Source: CAYUUP01 sp964447925 (GTDB lineage Bacteria > Bacillota > Clostridia > Oscillospirales > Oscillospiraceae). Taken from it: a stretch of DNA of 13,736 nucleotides. Of this stretch, positions 1-4,959 are shown in pieces (within the stretch, counting starts at the first letter, position 1; each line of letters opens with the position of its first letter). The stretch is taken from contig CAYUUP010000037.1 in NCBI GenBank assembly GCA_964447925.1, forward strand, positions 1 to 13,736, read 5' to 3'. The position numbers and the translations under genes are program-made. Under the pieces are notes generated by a model. The model worked only from the letters and a program-made list of their open reading frames with translations, had not been told where the DNA came from and searched no databases.

Positions 1-189
1 AGCGAGGGAATCATCCCCGCCATCGAATCGGCCCACGCCCTCCACTATGCCATGAAGATTGCCCCGGGGATGAACCGGGACAAAATCATCGTGGTCAATC
101 TCTCCGGCCGGGGGGACAAGGACTGCGCCGCTATCGCCCGCTACAGAGGGGAGGAAATTTATGATGATCCAGATACAGGATGCATTTAA
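1..189 (+). CDS. trpB: Tryptophan synthase beta subunit, C-terminal fragment
   Basis: This is the 3' end of a gene that begins before the window; 62 codons remain, read in frame from base 1 to a TAA at 187-189. The fragment carries the conserved end of the PLP-dependent beta subunit: EGIIPAIESAHAL followed by VNLSGRGDKD. TrpB condenses indole with serine to make tryptophan in the cytoplasm, as part of the alpha2-beta2 complex with TrpA. Its last 29 bases overlap the start of trpA, so the two genes are co-transcribed and probably translationally coupled. The tail after SGRGDKD runs about 18 residues past it, with the last few residues lying inside the overlap. Identification is firm from these motifs and from the adjacent trpA. 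Confidence 0.95.
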   Translation, partial: SEGIIPAIESAHALHYAMKIAPGMNRDKIIVVNLSGRGDKDCAAIARYRGEEIYDDPDTGCI

Positions 190-934
190 CCACGGCAAGG
201 CGTTTATCCCCTTTGTCACCTGCGGCGACCCGGATATCCAGACATCCGAAGCCATTATACGGGCCATGGCAGAGGCGGGAGCCGACCTCATCGAACTGGG
301 TATTCCGTTTTCCGACCCCACAGCCGAGGGGCCGGTGATCCGGTCCGCCAGCGGCAGGGCGCTTGCTGCCGGAACTACTGCGGATCAGGTGCTTGACCTG
401 GCCGCCCGTCTGCGGAAAGACCTGACCATCCCGATGGTTTTCATGACCTACGCAAACGTGATTTTCTCCTATGGTGGGGACCGCTTTATGGAGCGGGCAG
501 CGGAAACTGGGGTACAGGGCATTATTCTCCCTGATCTGCCCTTTGAGGAGAAGGAGGAGTTCGACCCTTTATGTCTTGCCCACGGACTGGAACTGATCTC
601 CCTCATCGCCCCCACCTCCCAACAGCGTATTTCTATGATTGCGGAGCAGGCCAACGGCTTTGTGTACTGTGTTTCCTCCTTGGGTGTCACTGGCGTACGG
701 AGCAAAATCACCACTGACATCGGGGCTATGGTGGATCTGGTGAAGAAAGCGAAGAATATCCCCTGCGCTGTGGGCTTTGGCATCTCCACCCCCCAGCAGG
801 CCAGAGAGATGGCGGGGAAGGCAGACGGCGTCATCGTGGGTTCCGCCATTGTGAAGATGATTGCAGAGTACGGCAGGGAATCTGTCCCTTACGTGGCAGA
901 CTACGTCCGGCAGATGAAGGCTGCCATCTGTTAA
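161..934 (+). CDS. trpA: Tryptophan synthase alpha subunit
   Basis: A 257-residue protein of normal length for TrpA, which cleaves indole-3-glycerol phosphate to indole and glyceraldehyde 3-phosphate and channels indole to TrpB. The TIM-barrel landmarks are present in order: FVTCGDPD (residues 18-25), ELGIPFSDP (45-53) with the catalytic glutamate at 45, the VTG loop, the phosphate-binding GFGIS strand end, and VIVGSAIVK near the C-terminus. The second catalytic acid, Asp60 in the E. coli enzyme (in LADGP), is replaced by glutamate at residue 56 (TAEGP). The start at 161 follows a GAGGGGAGG ribosome binding site at 146-154; a second ATG directly follows at 164. The gene overlaps trpB by 29 bases and is the last gene of the operon, with a hairpin terminator at 1121-1156. 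Confidence 0.97.
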   Translation: MMIQIQDAFNHGKAFIPFVTCGDPDIQTSEAIIRAMAEAGADLIELGIPFSDPTAEGPVIRSASGRALAAGTTADQVLDLAARLRKDLTIPMVFMTYANVIFSYGGDRFMERAAETGVQGIILPDLPFEEKEEFDPLCLAHGLELISLIAPTSQQRISMIAEQANGFVYCVSSLGVTGVRSKITTDIGAMVDLVKKAKNIPCAVGFGISTPQQAREMAGKADGVIVGSAIVKMIAEYGRESVPYVADYVRQMKAAIC

Positions 935-1120
935 TCCGGCAAATGTAATCAGTAACGGCCGGCGGAACTGCTGGAATGTCCCTACTCCGGATGAACTGCT
1001 TTCTGCGATGTGGATCGGCCTGCTCCCCTCCCTGCTGGGGATGGGGATTGGCAGGGGCATCCGGGCCATGTGAGAGACTTGGAGACGCCGCAGGGCAGCT
1101 AAAGGCGGCTGAAAACGGTT
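935..1120. other. Gap after trpA with a possible short reading frame
   Basis: No convincing gene lies between trpA and the terminator. One frame is open from about 918 to a TGA at 1071-1073 and ends in a hydrophobic, glycine-rich stretch, MWIGLLPSLLGMGIGRG from an ATG at 1008. It has no clear ribosome binding site and no ATG before 1008. It could be the tail of a decayed membrane-protein gene or chance. The sequence contains a direct gene-end to terminator run, so it probably forms the trp operon 3' untranslated region. Confidence 0.3.
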
Positions 1121-1156
1121 AGGGGTGAAGATACTTTGGTCGGTATCTTCACCCCT
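1121..1156. terminator. Hairpin terminator between convergent trpA and hpf
   Basis: A perfect 14-bp stem (AGGGGTGAAGATAC, 1121-1134, with its complement at 1143-1156) encloses an 8-base loop. The tail on the + side is T-rich but interrupted (TTGCCGGTCTT). On the minus side the tail reads AACCGTTTTC. It sits between trpA, which ends at 934, and the end of hpf at 1255, so it can serve both convergent transcripts. Confidence 0.75.
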
Positions 1157-1254
1157 TTGCCGGTCTTATTACGTTATCTGGCATTTATACTGGTTGTATT
1201 CTGCTCTGCAAATCATTTGGGAGTTGGTGTACCATTCGTCTCCACAAAGCAAAA

Positions 1255-1806
1255 TCAATCTTCGCTCTCAATCAGTCCATAGCCGCCGTCATTACGACGA
1301 TAAACGACAGCAAAGCTGCCGCCCAAATCCTCATCCCGGAAGGCAAAGAAGCTGTGATCCAGCAGATTCATCTGTAAAATGGCCTCATCCCGGCTCATGG
1401 GTTTTATGGGGAAGGACTTGGTGCGGACAATGGGATACTCGTCCAATTCCGGCTCATCCGGCACAAAGGAGGAGATATCCTCAAAATCTGGCAGATCGGC
1501 CACTGCGTCTTGACGGATACGCCGGGCCAGGCGGGTCTTGTTCTTCCGGATCTGGCGTTCGATTGTGCTGACGGCGGCATCAATGGATGCCATCATGTCA
1601 GAGGTACTCGCTGTGGCACGGAACCAGGTACCGCCGCTGCGGACAGTCAGTTCCACTTTATTGTGTAGCTTCTTCTCCACGCTGAAGGTGATGTTGGCCT
1701 CCGCCTCCTCCGGAAAAAAGCGATCCAGCTTGGATACCTTCTTTTCGGCATAGGCGTGAACTTTTTTGGAGGTATTCACCTTTTTTTCTGTAAACACCAG
1801 CTTCAT
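1255..1806 (-). CDS. hpf: Ribosome hibernation promoting factor, long form
   Basis: A 183-residue protein starting MKLVFTEKKV. The N-terminal half is the S30AE/sigma-54-modulation fold (HPF/RaiA/YvyD family), which binds the 30S decoding region. A charged linker follows, then the C-terminal dimerisation domain with the typical run YPIVRTKSFPIKPMSRDEAI, LDHSFFAFRDE and VVYRRNDGGYGLIE. Length and both domains show this is the long form, which pairs 70S ribosomes into 100S dimers when growth stops. An in-frame upstream ATG at 1836 would add 10 residues, but the family start and the AAGGAG site about 11 bases before 1806 favour the shorter form. It is a single-gene unit with its own promoter at 1873-1900. 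Confidence 0.95.
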   Translation of the reverse strand: MKLVFTEKKVNTSKKVHAYAEKKVSKLDRFFPEEAEANITFSVEKKLHNKVELTVRSGGTWFRATASTSDMMASIDAAVSTIERQIRKNKTRLARRIRQDAVADLPDFEDISSFVPDEPELDEYPIVRTKSFPIKPMSRDEAILQMNLLDHSFFAFRDEDLGGSFAVVYRRNDGGYGLIESED

Positions 1807-1836
1807 AGGACATAACGCTCCTTTCTTTGGACGCAA

Positions 1837-1861
1837 AGGGAGCCATGGGGCTCAGCTCCCT
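1837..1861 (-). other. Hairpin in the hpf 5' leader
   Basis: A 7-bp perfect inverted repeat (AGGGAGC/GCTCCCT) with an 11-base loop lies in the untranslated leader, just upstream of the ribosome binding site. It has no T-tract on the minus strand, so it is not a terminator. It may stabilise the mRNA or affect translation; nothing more can be said. Confidence 0.4.
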
Positions 1862-1872
1862 CGTATAATGTT

Positions 1873-1900
1873 ATTATAACACATGGCGGGAAAATAGCAA
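1873..1900 (-). promoter_or_regulatory. Promoter of hpf
   Basis: Read on the minus strand: TTGCTA (plus-strand 1895-1900), a 16-base spacer, and a perfect TATAAT (plus-strand 1873-1878). It faces hpf and is divergent from the tRNA-Leu promoter starting at 1939. This is a sigma-A-like match; a stress or sporulation sigma site was not recognised. Confidence 0.65.
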
Positions 1901-1938
1901 GAACTTTTTGTGAATTTTGCCAATCGCAGAAAAAAGAA

Positions 1939-1967
1939 TTGACAAATGTCTGGAACGCGGGTATAAT
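1939..1967 (+). promoter_or_regulatory. Promoter of tRNA-Leu
   Basis: Full consensus sigma-A promoter: TTGACA at 1939-1944, a 17-base spacer, TATAAT at 1962-1967. Transcription would begin near 1974, about 24 bases before the mature tRNA 5' end. Such strength is usual for stable RNA genes. Confidence 0.9.
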
Positions 1968-1997
1968 AATGAAGTGTTCAACAGTAAGTTAATATTT

Positions 1998-2084
1998 GCG
2001 GATGTGCTGGAACTGGTAGACTGGCAAGCTTGAGGTGCTTGTGTGCAAATGCGCGTACGGGTTCGAGTCCCGTCATCCGCACCA
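1998..2084 (+). tRNA. tRNA-Leu (anticodon GAG)
   Basis: An 87-base class II tRNA including an encoded CCA. The acceptor stem GCGGATG (1998-2004) pairs with CATCCGC (2074-2080), followed by A73 and CCA. The anticodon stem CAAGC (2025-2029)/GCTTG holds the loop TTGAGGT, giving anticodon GAG at 2032-2034. The long variable arm and the T-arm ACGGG-TTCGAGT-CCCGT are present. The D-stem is imperfect but in the usual leucine layout (GGTAGA). It reads CUC and CUU codons. Confidence 0.95.
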
Positions 2085-2156
2085 TCAAGAGGCTATAAAA
2101 AAGATATAGCCCACAAAAAGCCCCGACTCTGTCGGGGTTTTTTGCTGTCTCCAAGG
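2082..2156 (+). repeat. Inverted repeat, left copy (tRNA-Leu terminator module)
   Basis: From the CCA of tRNA-Leu onward, about 75 bases match the reverse complement of 2569-2642 with two substitutions and one single-base gap. The module contains a short AT-rich palindrome-like stretch (CTATAAAAAAGATATAG) and the terminator hairpin. Each copy begins exactly at the CCA of its tRNA, so the copies look like a tRNA 3'-flank module duplicated in opposite orientation. Confidence 0.9.
2121..2143 (+). terminator. Intrinsic terminator of tRNA-Leu
   Basis: Stem CCCCGAC (2121-2127) and GTCGGGG (2131-2137) with a 3-base loop, followed by six T. It lies 37 bases after the tRNA CCA. Because of the A-run before it, it can also act on the minus strand. 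Confidence 0.9.
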
Positions 2157-2568
2157 CTATTTTTTAAAGCGCAAAATCGCAGATGAAAACCGGTATGCCC
2201 TGCTGCGATTTTTTCACGGAAATCACAAGCATTGATTTTCTGTCCCTGATTTTGTACCTCTCCAATAACCGTCAGAAGATAAAATAAGAAGGACTTCCAT
2301 TTCAAAGAAAGTGCATCTTGGTGATGGCGTACTTGACGCTGCGAAAGGCACGGTCAATGAGAGAACACAGGCAATTGCGTCCGCGCTCATCAATAAGTCC
2401 TCCGATTATCTTGAGCGCAATGTCAGCGATCTCCCTGAAACGATAAAAAAGCTCCGAGCAACCTTGGAAACTGAGAAGAAAATCACTGCTCTATGGTCAC
2501 AGCAGCCGTATGAGCGAGGAAAAATCCCGTACGGATGCCTTTGCAGTGTAATTTTGGGGCTTGCGGTA
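2157..2568. pseudogene. Decayed DNA between the two tRNA terminator repeats
   Basis: About 410 bp that is more AT-rich than the flanking protein genes and has no intact gene. One hairpin (AAAATCGCAG at 2173-2182 with CTGCGATTTT at 2203-2212, followed by a T-run) looks like a terminator. On +, one frame is open from about 2269 and reads like real protein around 2311-2530 (KGTVNERTQAIA, SDLPETIKKLRATLE), but it has only a GTG at 2311, no ribosome binding site, and runs straight into the right-hand repeat. I do not recognise the family. The best reading is a gene fragment left by an insertion or rearrangement. Confidence 0.35.
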
Positions 2569-2642
2569 CCTTTGAGACAGCAAAAACCCCGACAGAGTCG
2601 GGGCTTTTTGTGGGCTATATCTTTTTTATAGTCTCTTGATGG
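2569..2642 (-). repeat. Inverted repeat, right copy (tRNA-Pro terminator module)
   Basis: The reverse complement of 2082-2156 with two substitutions and one missing T. It starts at the CCA of tRNA-Pro on the minus strand and continues into the space between the tRNAs, ending at the same AAGG as the left copy. Confidence 0.9.
2582..2603 (-). terminator. Intrinsic terminator of tRNA-Pro
   Basis: The same CCCCGAC/GTCGGGG 7-bp hairpin (2587-2603) as at the left copy, followed on the minus strand by five T (plus-strand 2582-2586). It ends the tRNA-Pro transcript. Confidence 0.88.
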
Positions 2643-2715
2643 TCCGAGTGGCGGGATTCGAACCCACGGCATCCAGCTCCCAAAGCTGGCGCGCTACCAA
2701 CTGCGCTACACCCGG
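2640..2715 (-). tRNA. tRNA-Pro (anticodon UGG)
   Basis: A 76-base tRNA with encoded CCA. On the minus strand the acceptor CCGGGTG (plus 2709-2715) pairs with CACTCGG (plus 2644-2650), with one G-U pair, then A73 and CCA. The D-arm reads TAGCGCAGTTGGTAGCG. The anticodon stem CCAGC/GCTGG holds TTTGGGA, so the anticodon is UGG. The T-arm GTGGG-TTCGAAT-CCCGC is complete. It reads proline CCA and, by wobble, other CCN codons. Confidence 0.95.
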
Positions 2716-2721
2716 ATAGAT

Positions 2722-2760
2722 ATTCAATAGTAGCCGCGATATCAACTGAGCTGCACCCAG
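2722..2760 (-). pseudogene. Degenerate tRNA 5' half in the tRNA-Pro leader
   Basis: On the minus strand, from 2760 down, the sequence CTGGGTGCAGCTCAGTTGAT continues through a D-arm-like and anticodon-arm-like stretch. It aligns with the 5' half of tRNA-Pro with roughly three quarters of positions matching over about 34 bases. There is no matching 3' half (no T-arm or CCA). It lies between the promoter and the intact tRNA-Pro, so it should be transcribed as leader RNA. A decayed duplicate tRNA-Pro is the likeliest origin. Confidence 0.6.
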
Positions 2761-2770
2761 ATGCTATATT

Positions 2771-2799
2771 ATTATAGCGCAATCAGGAGGGGTTTTCAA
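2771..2799 (-). promoter_or_regulatory. Promoter of tRNA-Pro
   Basis: On the minus strand TTGAAA (plus 2794-2799), a 17-base spacer, and TATAAT (plus 2771-2776). Transcription would start near 2764, a few bases before the tRNA-like remnant and about 50 bases before the mature tRNA-Pro. Confidence 0.85.
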
Positions 2800-2875
2800 G
2801 CTCTTTTTTAAGAAAACTTGTAAGGTCTAATTGTAAAGCTACACAAAGCTGCACCAAAGCGGGGCAAGAAGATTC

Positions 2876-2904
2876 TTGACTTTTTCTCTGTATCCTGTTA
2901 CAAT
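2876..2904 (+). promoter_or_regulatory. Promoter of the queuosine-precursor transporter
   Basis: TTGACT at 2876-2881, a 17-base spacer, TACAAT at 2899-2904. Transcription would begin near 2911, leaving a structured leader of about 144 bases before the start codon at 3055. Confidence 0.75.
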
Positions 2905-2921
2905 ATCCATAGAACAATACC

Positions 2922-3024
2922 ATAAGACAGTTCGAAACCATCCTGTCTCAAAACAAAACTATGGGCTGCTGCAAGGGGAAGCCCCCTGCCGCATGGGTGG
3001 TGTGCGTCTGCACACCATTTTTTT
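2922..3024 (+). promoter_or_regulatory. Candidate preQ1 riboswitch with intrinsic terminator
   Basis: The leader holds a stem AGACAG (2925-2930)/CTGTCT (2943-2948) whose 12-base loop contains CCAT (2938-2941). An A-rich linker (CAAAACAAAACT, 2949-2960) is followed by ATGG (2961-2964), which can pair with the loop to make an H-type pseudoknot. That stem, A-rich linker and pseudoknot plan is the known preQ1 aptamer plan. A GGGG/CCCC hairpin follows (2975-2985). Then comes a strong terminator: TGGTGTGC (2998-3005), loop GTCT, GCACACCA (3010-3017), and seven T (3018-3024). Ligand identity is inferred from the downstream gene, a queuosine-precursor transporter. The class (I or III) is not settled; the loop CGAAACCAT recalls the class III sequence as I remember it. 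Confidence 0.65.
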
Positions 3025-3054
3025 GCCCATAAAATGGAAAGGAAGAAAAACATC

Positions 3055-3768
3055 ATGCCATTTCAGAACGAGCTGCTGCTCATCCTCTCTCTGGTAGTTC
3101 TCTATGGGGGGCTGCTTCTCTTCTTCAAGCTCTTTGGCCGGGCGGGGCTATACTGCTTTACCGTCTTCGCTACGGTGGCCGCCAACATTGAGGTTATGCT
3201 GCTGGTGGACGCCTTCGGCATGGAGATGACCTTGGGGAATATCCTCTTCGCCACCACCTTTCTGGCCACCGACATTCTCTCCGAGACGGCAGGCAAGGCC
3301 GCTGCCCGAAAAGCTGTTGCATTGGGAATCGCCGTCAATCTGCTCTTTGTGGTTGTCAGCCAGTCCTGGCTACTGTATCTGCCCTCGGCTAACGACTGGG
3401 CCGCAGAATATTTTGCCGCTATTTTCTCCAACACTCCCCGGCTGATGCTCTCCTCCTTGGCCGTCTATGCCGTGGTGCAGCTTTTAGACGTGCAGCTCTA
3501 TCACGCCTGGTGGAACTGGTCCAGCCGCCGCTGGGGAGACAGCCGGAAATTTCTCTGGCTGCGGAACAACGGCTCCACCCTTGTGAGCCAGTTTTTCAAC
3601 TCCGTCCTCTATAACCTGCTGGCCTTTTGGGGAACCTATTCCCTCCCCACCCTAATCTCTATCATCTTTGCCGGGTATCTGATCTTTATTTTTACCTCTC
3701 TGCTGGATACGCCGGTGGTCTACTGGGCCAGACGCATCCACGAGGGGCGGCAGCAAGCCGTCAGCTGA
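3055..3768 (+). CDS. yhhQ: Queuosine precursor transporter (YhhQ/DUF165, VUT family)
   Basis: A 237-residue, very hydrophobic inner-membrane protein with about six or seven membrane segments. It shows the family blocks LATDILSETAGK (residues 70-81), DVQLYHAWW (145-153) and RNNGSTLVSQ (170-179). Members import queuosine precursors (preQ0, preQ1 or queuine) used to modify tRNA position 34. The ATG at 3055 is chosen because AAAGGAAG lies at a proper distance before it; the in-frame ATG at 3034 has no ribosome binding site. The gene stands alone behind its own promoter and a leader that looks like a preQ1 riboswitch with a terminator, so its expression is probably switched off when the precursor is abundant. 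Which precursor is carried cannot be read from the sequence. Confidence 0.9.
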   Translation: MPFQNELLLILSLVVLYGGLLLFFKLFGRAGLYCFTVFATVAANIEVMLLVDAFGMEMTLGNILFATTFLATDILSETAGKAAARKAVALGIAVNLLFVVVSQSWLLYLPSANDWAAEYFAAIFSNTPRLMLSSLAVYAVVQLLDVQLYHAWWNWSSRRWGDSRKFLWLRNNGSTLVSQFFNSVLYNLLAFWGTYSLPTLISIIFAGYLIFIFTSLLDTPVVYWARRIHEGRQQAVS

Positions 3769-4059
3769 CGATATACCTTTCAGGCAGAAGATATGTTCTG
3801 TCTGACTTTGATACACAGCTGAGGAATAATGGAAAGAATGCTTTCGCGGTGTAAAGACAAAGGGACAGATAAACCGGCATTTTTACCTGGAAAAATTCGA
3901 AAGGATGGGAATACATGGAAAACACACCAGGTGCGGTTTTAGTCTTATATGCCTGATTTTAAGTATTGTATGTTTTGTTCCCATTTGTCTGGTGGCAGGC
4001 TATTGTCTCTATCTTGTATCTTAAATAATTTCCAATTCATCATACTAACCACACCGCAG

Positions 4060-4097
4060 AAACTTCTCACTGCACAGCAAAGTGCAGTGAGAAGTTT
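4060..4097. terminator. Strong 16-bp hairpin, probable terminator
   Basis: A perfect 16-bp stem (AAACTTCTCACTGCAC, 4060-4075; complement 4082-4097) with a 6-base loop. The A/T-rich stem ends give TTT on both strands, but the tails are only partly T-rich. It sits immediately downstream of the minus-strand remnant at 4107-4287 and may be its original terminator. It could also stop read-through from the transporter. Confidence 0.6.
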
Positions 4098-4106
4098 ATT
4101 GTACTC

Positions 4107-4287
4107 TTATGTCTTCATCTCTGGCCCGTTTTCGATGGCAAGCCGCACGTCGTCCCCGGTGTAAATCGTCGCTAATTTTGAAAATTCCGCACCTTTTCTC
4201 CGTTAATATCATGTCGGTGCCGCGTATCCTTCGTAATTGTTCCCTTTTGGTCCTCTGCTTCCATTTATCATAAATTTCTTGTAACAC
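4107..4287 (-). pseudogene. Frameshifted remnant of a small unknown gene
   Basis: On the minus strand a frame from a GTG at 4287 reads as plausible protein (LQEIYDKWKQRTKREQLRR, then GTDMILTEK). Near 4190-4210 the plausible reading moves to the neighbouring frame, EFSKLATIYTGDDVRLAIEN, which stops at TAA 4107-4109 just before a 16-bp hairpin. The join would need one frameshift. No ribosome binding site precedes the GTG. I do not recognise the family. Chance is a real alternative. Confidence 0.3.
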
Positions 4288-4342
4288 CTAAAAAAGGAAA
4301 AAGATAAATTATGTATCAGCTATAGAAAAAAGCGCCGACTTG

Positions 4343-4351
4343 TGATATAAT
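4343..4351 (+). promoter_or_regulatory. Extended -10 promoter of the flavoprotein operon
   Basis: TGATATAAT: a perfect TATAAT (4346-4351) with the TG of an extended -10 element. No good -35 hexamer is seen at 17 bases. Transcription would start near 4357, giving a 96-base leader before the TTG start at 4453. Confidence 0.65.
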
Positions 4352-4356
4352 GACTT

Positions 4357-4452
4357 GGATCGGAGGGCAGGAGCGGACGTCCGCCCGCCGTCCGGACAGA
4401 AGTGAATGCCATACGGGAGAGCGGCATCTCTCAGGCAAAGGAGGAATGTACA
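4357..4452 (+). promoter_or_regulatory. Structured leader of the flavoprotein operon, glycine-riboswitch-like fragment
   Basis: The leader has a palindrome GCGGACGTCCGC (about 4373-4384) and, at 4414-4444, GGGAGAG, then six bases, then CTCTCAGGCAAAGGAGG. CTCTCAGGCAAA with an upstream GGGAGAG are hallmark strands of the glycine riboswitch aptamer, but the P3 arm that should lie between them (GCCGAAGG region) is missing. GAGAG/CTCTC can pair and TGCC/GGCA can close around it. A functional glycine aptamer is therefore unlikely as it stands; a relic or a chance match are both possible. The last bases (AAAGGAGG, 4437-4444) are the ribosome binding site, so the fold could still affect translation. 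Confidence 0.3.
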
Positions 4453-4959
4453 TTGTGTGAGCATCAACAGGGTCCCCAGAGCGATCTTTCCCTGCTGGAG
4501 GGGGTGCTTCAGGAGCAGGCGCATGTCACCGGCAGCCTGATCAGCATCCTGCAGAAAGCCCAGGAGATCTATGGCTACCTGCCCAAGGATGTGATCTATC
4601 ACATTGCGGATCGGGTGGGAACCAGCCCGGCAGAGGTGATGGGAGTGGCAACCTTCTACTCCCAGTTTCGGCTCGCGCCCATTGGCAAGTACCTCATCAT
4701 GTCCTGCCAGGGTACAGCCTGCCACGTCAACGGCAGTGAGCGGGTCAGCGAGACCATGTCCAAATATCTTGGGATTGAGAACGGTCAGACCACGGCGGAC
4801 GGACTGTTCACCCTGGAGAATGTGGCCTGCCTGGGGTGCTGCTCCCTCGCGCCCGTTATCATGATCAACGGTGAAGCCCACGGCAACCTGACCCCGGAGA
4901 GCGCCGTCGCCATCCTGAAGGAGATTCGTGAAAAGGAGGCGGAATCATGCGCGTTGTAA
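4453..4959 (+). CDS. NuoE-like [2Fe-2S] subunit of a bifurcating NAD(P)H-ferredoxin complex
   Basis: A 168-residue thioredoxin-like ferredoxin of the NuoE/HndA/HydC family. A helical N-terminal part (ILQKAQEIYGYLPKDVI, GVATFYSQF) precedes the [2Fe-2S] site, with ligands C85-x4-C90 (CQGTAC) and C126-x3-C130 (CLGCC). In related complexes it passes electrons next to the FMN subunit. The start is TTG at 4453, eight bases after AAAGGAGG; an in-frame GTG at 4402 would add 17 residues with no ribosome binding site and would run through the structured leader. The gene overlaps the next by 13 bases, so the subunits are coupled. By context it corresponds to StnC of Stn-type transhydrogenases; HydC or HndA of hydrogenases are the alternatives. 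Confidence 0.9.
   Translation: MCEHQQGPQSDLSLLEGVLQEQAHVTGSLISILQKAQEIYGYLPKDVIYHIADRVGTSPAEVMGVATFYSQFRLAPIGKYLIMSCQGTACHVNGSERVSETMSKYLGIENGQTTADGLFTLENVACLGCCSLAPVIMINGEAHGNLTPESAVAILKEIREKEAESCAL

Larger units (their letters stand above)
3769..4340. other. Gene-poor gap between transporter and flavoprotein operon
   Basis: About 570 AT-richer bases with no intact gene. A 9-bp hairpin with one G-U pair at 3781-3804 (CAGGCAGAA/TTCTGTCTG) follows the transporter but lacks a good T-tract, so it is a weak terminator at best. A short hydrophobic frame from an ATG at 3914 is broken by TGA and TAA within 16 codons and then stays open (VLYVLFPFVWWQ) to about 4025, which could be a decayed membrane-protein gene or chance. 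A strong hairpin (4060-4097) and a minus-strand gene remnant (4107-4287) are listed separately. Confidence 0.5.

Noticed and set aside
2093..2305. Minus-strand small frame ending in KPRQSRGFLWAISFL
   Set aside because: Its end is simply the translated terminator repeat; the plus-strand frame at 2311-2631 ends in the same residues because the repeat is inverted. Not a real protein end.
2640..2760. Integrase attachment site at tRNA-Pro
   Set aside because: No integrase gene and no duplicated tRNA 3' end were found; the remnant is a 5' half.
4357..4452. A full glycine riboswitch
   Set aside because: Only the P2-like strands and the GGCAAA stretch are present; the P3 arm and a second aptamer are missing, so only a fragment is claimed.
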